From the NCBI GenBank assembly GCA_964541895.1, contig CAZISM010000050.1, forward strand, positions 1 to 36,262: a DNA stretch of 36,262 bases, given 5' to 3'. The position numbers and the translations under genes were made by a program. Source of the DNA: CAZISM01 sp964541895. Its GTDB lineage: Bacteria; Zhuqueibacterota; Zhuqueibacteria; Residuimicrobiales; Residuimicrobiaceae. Under the pieces are notes generated by a model. It was not told the origin of the DNA. It worked only from the letters and a program-made list of their open reading frames with translations, and did no database searches. This document shows, in pieces, positions 34,124-36,262 of the stretch (position 1 is its first letter; every line of letters starts with the position of its first letter).

Positions 34124-35016
34124 ATGGACGCCGTTGTCGTTGTCGGTCGCGAGGAAAAGGGTGATGTAAAAATCAGTTATACTCCCGCCGCCACAGAGTG
34201 GGACCTCTTCATCACCAGTTCGGTCCAGGAATTGTTCGGCCGCCACCTTTATGATTTCATCAGGCAAACTCTTGTCGACATGAACTTGCCGGCGGGTCGT
34301 GTTGAAGTCCATGACCGCGGCGCCCTGGATTTCGTCATCCAGGCGCGGTTGGAAACGCTGGGACAACACCTCTCCGGCCGGCCGTTGCCGGCGCCCCCTC
34401 TACAGCGGCCATCGCCGCAACGCAGCCGGTTGCGTCGCACCCGCCTCTATCTGCCCGGTAACAATCCCGACCTGATGATCAACGCCGGACTCTTTGGCAG
34501 CGACTGTCTCATCCTTGATCTGGAAGATTCCGTAGCCCCGGCGGAAAAATCGGCGGCCCGCCATCTGGTTCGCCGGGCTCTGGCCACCCTGGACTGGGGC
34601 CAATCGGAACTCATCGTGCGCATCAACAGTCTGTCGACCCCCTTCGGCCGGGAGGATCTGGAAGCGATCGTGGCCATGGCGCCGGACACCATCCTGATTC
34701 CCAAATGTGAAACCGAGCAGGATGTCCGCGACGTGGAAACGATTGTGGAGAAACTGGAGCGCAGCGCAGGAGTGCCGCACACCATCCAGTTCATGCCGCT
34801 CATCGAATCCAGTCGCGGCGTCATGCACAGCCTGGAAATCGCCCGGGCCAGCCGCCGCAACGTCGCCCTCTGTTTTGGTGCCGAGGATTTCACCGCCGAC
34901 ATCGGCGCTGAACGCACTGTGGAAGGCAAGGAGAGTTTTGTCGGCCGCAGCCTCATCCTCCTCGCCGCCAAAGCCAGCGGCCTGCAGGCGCTGGATACGG
35001 TATTTTCCAACGTTTC
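34124..35016 (+). CDS. Citrate lyase gamma-beta fusion (CitD-CitE), cut by assembly gap
   Basis: 297 residues are visible before the gap. Residues 1-84 are a CitD-like acyl-carrier domain (GDVKISYTP, then SSVQELFGRHLYDFIRQTLV and DRGALDFVIQARLE). A Pro/Arg-rich linker (84-102) follows, then CitE from about 104 (RTRLYLPGNNPDLM, LDLEDSVAPAEK, LIESSRGVMHSLEIA, GAEDFTADIGAERT), which cleaves a citryl thioester to an acetyl thioester and oxaloacetate. Known CitD proteins carry the phosphoribosyl-dephospho-CoA arm on a Ser in (T/S)LES(S/G)DV. Here the matching stretch is REEKGDV, so that residue is Lys12. AGGGA lies 9 bases before the ATG. The open frame that appears to continue to 35242 beyond the gap is an artefact: real coding after the gap is CitF, in another frame. 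About 90-95 CitE residues are missing. Confidence 0.85.
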
Positions 35017-35116
35017 NNNNNNNNNNNNNNNNNNNNNNNNNNNNNNNNNNNNNNNNNNNNNNNNNNNNNNNNNNNNNNNNNNNNNNNNNNNNNNNNNNNN
35101 NNNNNNNNNNNNNNNN
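35017..35116. other. Assembly gap of exactly 100 N
   Basis: One hundred N residues separate citDE from citF. Comparison with the known length of CitE (about 302 residues in E. coli) shows that about 285 bases of CitE, plus the first 20-30 codons of CitF, should lie here. The 100 N are therefore a placeholder, not a true length. Confidence 0.95.
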
Positions 35117-35118
35117 TG

Positions 35119-36262
35119 GTGCCCACCGAAGTGGACGGGCGCCCCCTGCAGCCCTTTCGCGGCGCCCATGCCGGTCAAGGGGGTGGAAAAAAATACGGCG
35201 GACGCGTGGCCGCCGCCGCAACCTACAACAACAAACTGCTGACAAGCCTTGACCAGGCTATTGAAGCCTGCGCCATCAGAGACGGAATGACCATCTCGTT
35301 CCATCACCATTTGCGCAACGGCGATTATCTCGTCAATCAGGTCATGTACAAGCTGGCAGAACGGGGCCTCAAAGATCTGGTGCTGGCGCCTTCTGCGCTT
35401 TTTCCAATCCATGAAAAACTGCTGCCGCTCATCGAATCCGGCACCATCTCACACATAGAAGGGTCCATGAACGGCCCCATCGGCCGCGCCTGTTCTTTGG
35501 GCAAGATGAAACGAACGGCGATCCTGCGGTCGCACGGCGGCCGCTATCGCGCCCTTCAGGACGGCGATCTCCATATTGATGTCGCCTTTATCGCCGCCCC
35601 CTGCGCCGACCGCCACGGCAATGCCAACGGCCTGGACGGTCCCAGCGCCTGCGGTCCGCTCGGCTTTGCCCTCGCCGATTCGTTATATGCCGACACCGTG
35701 GTGGTGGTCACCGATCACCTGGTGCCGTTTCCCTGCCATCCCTGGACTATCGAAGGCGGCCATGTCGATTATGTGGTGCAGGTCGATGCCATCGGCGATC
35801 CATCGCTCATCGTCTCCGGCACCACTGAAATCACCCGCAGCCCGACCCGCCTGCTCATTGCCGAGTACGCCGCCCAACTGGTGCGGGATTCCGGCATCAT
35901 GCACGAAGACCATTTCTCCTTCCAGGCCGGAGCCGGCGGCGTGTCGCTGGCGTTTGTAAAGTACATGGCCGACCACATGCGCCAGGCCGGCGTTACCGCC
36001 GATTTCGTCCGCGGCGGCTCCACCCGCTACATGGTGGCTATGCTGCAGGAAGGGTTGACCCACTTTTTGCTGGACGGACAAAGCTTTGATCGCGACACGG
36101 TGTCGTCGCTGCGGGATAACCCGCGCCACATCGAAACCAATCCCTTTGTTTCATACAATTATCACAGCAAGGGCTGTTTTGCGCAGATGCTGAAAGTGTC
36201 GGTTCTGGGCGCCACCGAAGTGGATCTGGATTTCAACGTCAACGTCAACACCCATTCCGACG
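35119..36262 (+). CDS. citF: Citrate lyase alpha subunit (CitF-like), partial at both ends
   Basis: About 381 residues of an expected 500 or so are visible, in the frame starting at 35119. The N-terminus is lost in the gap, and the C-terminus runs off the window. Landmarks are AIRDGMTISFHHHLRNGDYL, DLHIDVAFIAAPCADRHGNA, NGLDGPSACGPLGFAL, VVTDHLVPFPCHPW, SGTTEITRSPTRLLIAEYAA, FSFQAGAGGVSLAFVKY and VDLDFNVNVNTHSD. The protein is the acyl-carrier or CoA transferase that swaps acetyl for citrate on the thioester. Near the right end, ETNPFVSYNYHSKG replaces the usual HIEISANQYANP..KG type of segment, a clear divergence. It follows citDE and would be co-transcribed. No citC, citX or citG (arm synthesis and ligase) is in the window; they may lie beyond its edge. 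Confidence 0.88.
   Translation, partial: MPTEVDGRPLQPFRGAHAGQGGGKKYGGRVAAAATYNNKLLTSLDQAIEACAIRDGMTISFHHHLRNGDYLVNQVMYKLAERGLKDLVLAPSALFPIHEKLLPLIESGTISHIEGSMNGPIGRACSLGKMKRTAILRSHGGRYRALQDGDLHIDVAFIAAPCADRHGNANGLDGPSACGPLGFALADSLYADTVVVVTDHLVPFPCHPWTIEGGHVDYVVQVDAIGDPSLIVSGTTEITRSPTRLLIAEYAAQLVRDSGIMHEDHFSFQAGAGGVSLAFVKYMADHMRQAGVTADFVRGGSTRYMVAMLQEGLTHFLLDGQSFDRDTVSSLRDNPRHIETNPFVSYNYHSKGCFAQMLKVSVLGATEVDLDFNVNVNTHSD

Noticed and set aside
34124..35242. Open frame running from citDE through the N gap
   Set aside because: The part after the gap is a wrong frame over CitF, and its translation matches nothing, whereas the frame from 35119 gives clear CitF motifs.
1..36262. tRNA, rRNA, CRISPR arrays, transposases, phage genes
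   Set aside because: No cloverleaf with conserved T-loop, no regularly spaced repeats and no transposase or integrase motifs were seen on reading both strands. Weak tRNA-like hairpins were not convincing.

Overview
The window looks like a piece of a metagenome-assembled genome: it carries an exact 100-N gap. It comes from a Gram-negative bacterium, most likely of the Fibrobacteres-Chlorobi-Bacteroidetes group or a neighbour such as KSB1/Calditrichota. This is inferred from an LptD-type outer-membrane protein, a large TonB-dependent receptor with an N-terminal carboxypeptidase-regulatory domain, and two secreted proteins ending in the YPNPFN-type FlgD-like/sorting domain common in these phyla. 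Coding density is high, most genes are GC-rich at the third codon position, and no tRNA, rRNA, CRISPR array, insertion sequence or integrase was seen.

Layout. (1) 1-7.6 kb: the tail of an unknown gene; a minus-strand lipoprotein joining a YncE-like beta-propeller to a phosphoesterase; then a plus-strand pair (C39-like papain-fold secreted protein and nucleoside-hydrolase-like protein) and a secreted alpha/alpha-barrel-like protein. (2) 7.6-17 kb, exported carbohydrate-related proteins: a three-part secreted protein (deacetylase-like barrel, alpha/beta hydrolase, sorting domain), an NPCBM/GH36 alpha-galactosidase, and a divergent TonB-dependent receptor. (3) 17-18.8 kb: a tightly overlapping trio, ogt, Nudix hydrolase and an SSB-like protein. 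(4) 18.8-22.8 kb, minus strand: rarA followed by lptD. (5) 22.9-29.3 kb: a TetR regulator with a perfect palindrome in front, then outer-membrane factor, lipoprotein adaptor and RND pump, a complete tripartite efflux operon. (6) 29.5-32.8 kb: a dicarboxylate/amino-acid:cation symporter, a YbaN-like membrane protein and an APC-family amino acid permease. (7) 33-36.3 kb: a Tat-exported sugar isomerase/epimerase-like protein, divergent from a citrate lyase locus in which the acyl-carrier subunit (CitD) is fused to the lyase subunit (CitE), followed across the assembly gap by CitF.

The most interesting signal is in the citrate lyase locus. In the CitD part of the fusion, the serine that carries the phosphoribosyl-dephospho-CoA arm in known citrate lyases is a lysine, although the surrounding residues are conserved. 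CitF also departs from the usual sequence near its C-terminal third. Other points worth a second look are the coupled ogt/Nudix/ssb-like cassette (with a NUDT22-like Nudix protein and an SSB without the acidic tail), the three-domain secreted hydrolase, the TetR operator, and intergenic repeats around 10.2-10.6 kb. The 100-N gap is too short for the coding sequence that must lie in it.
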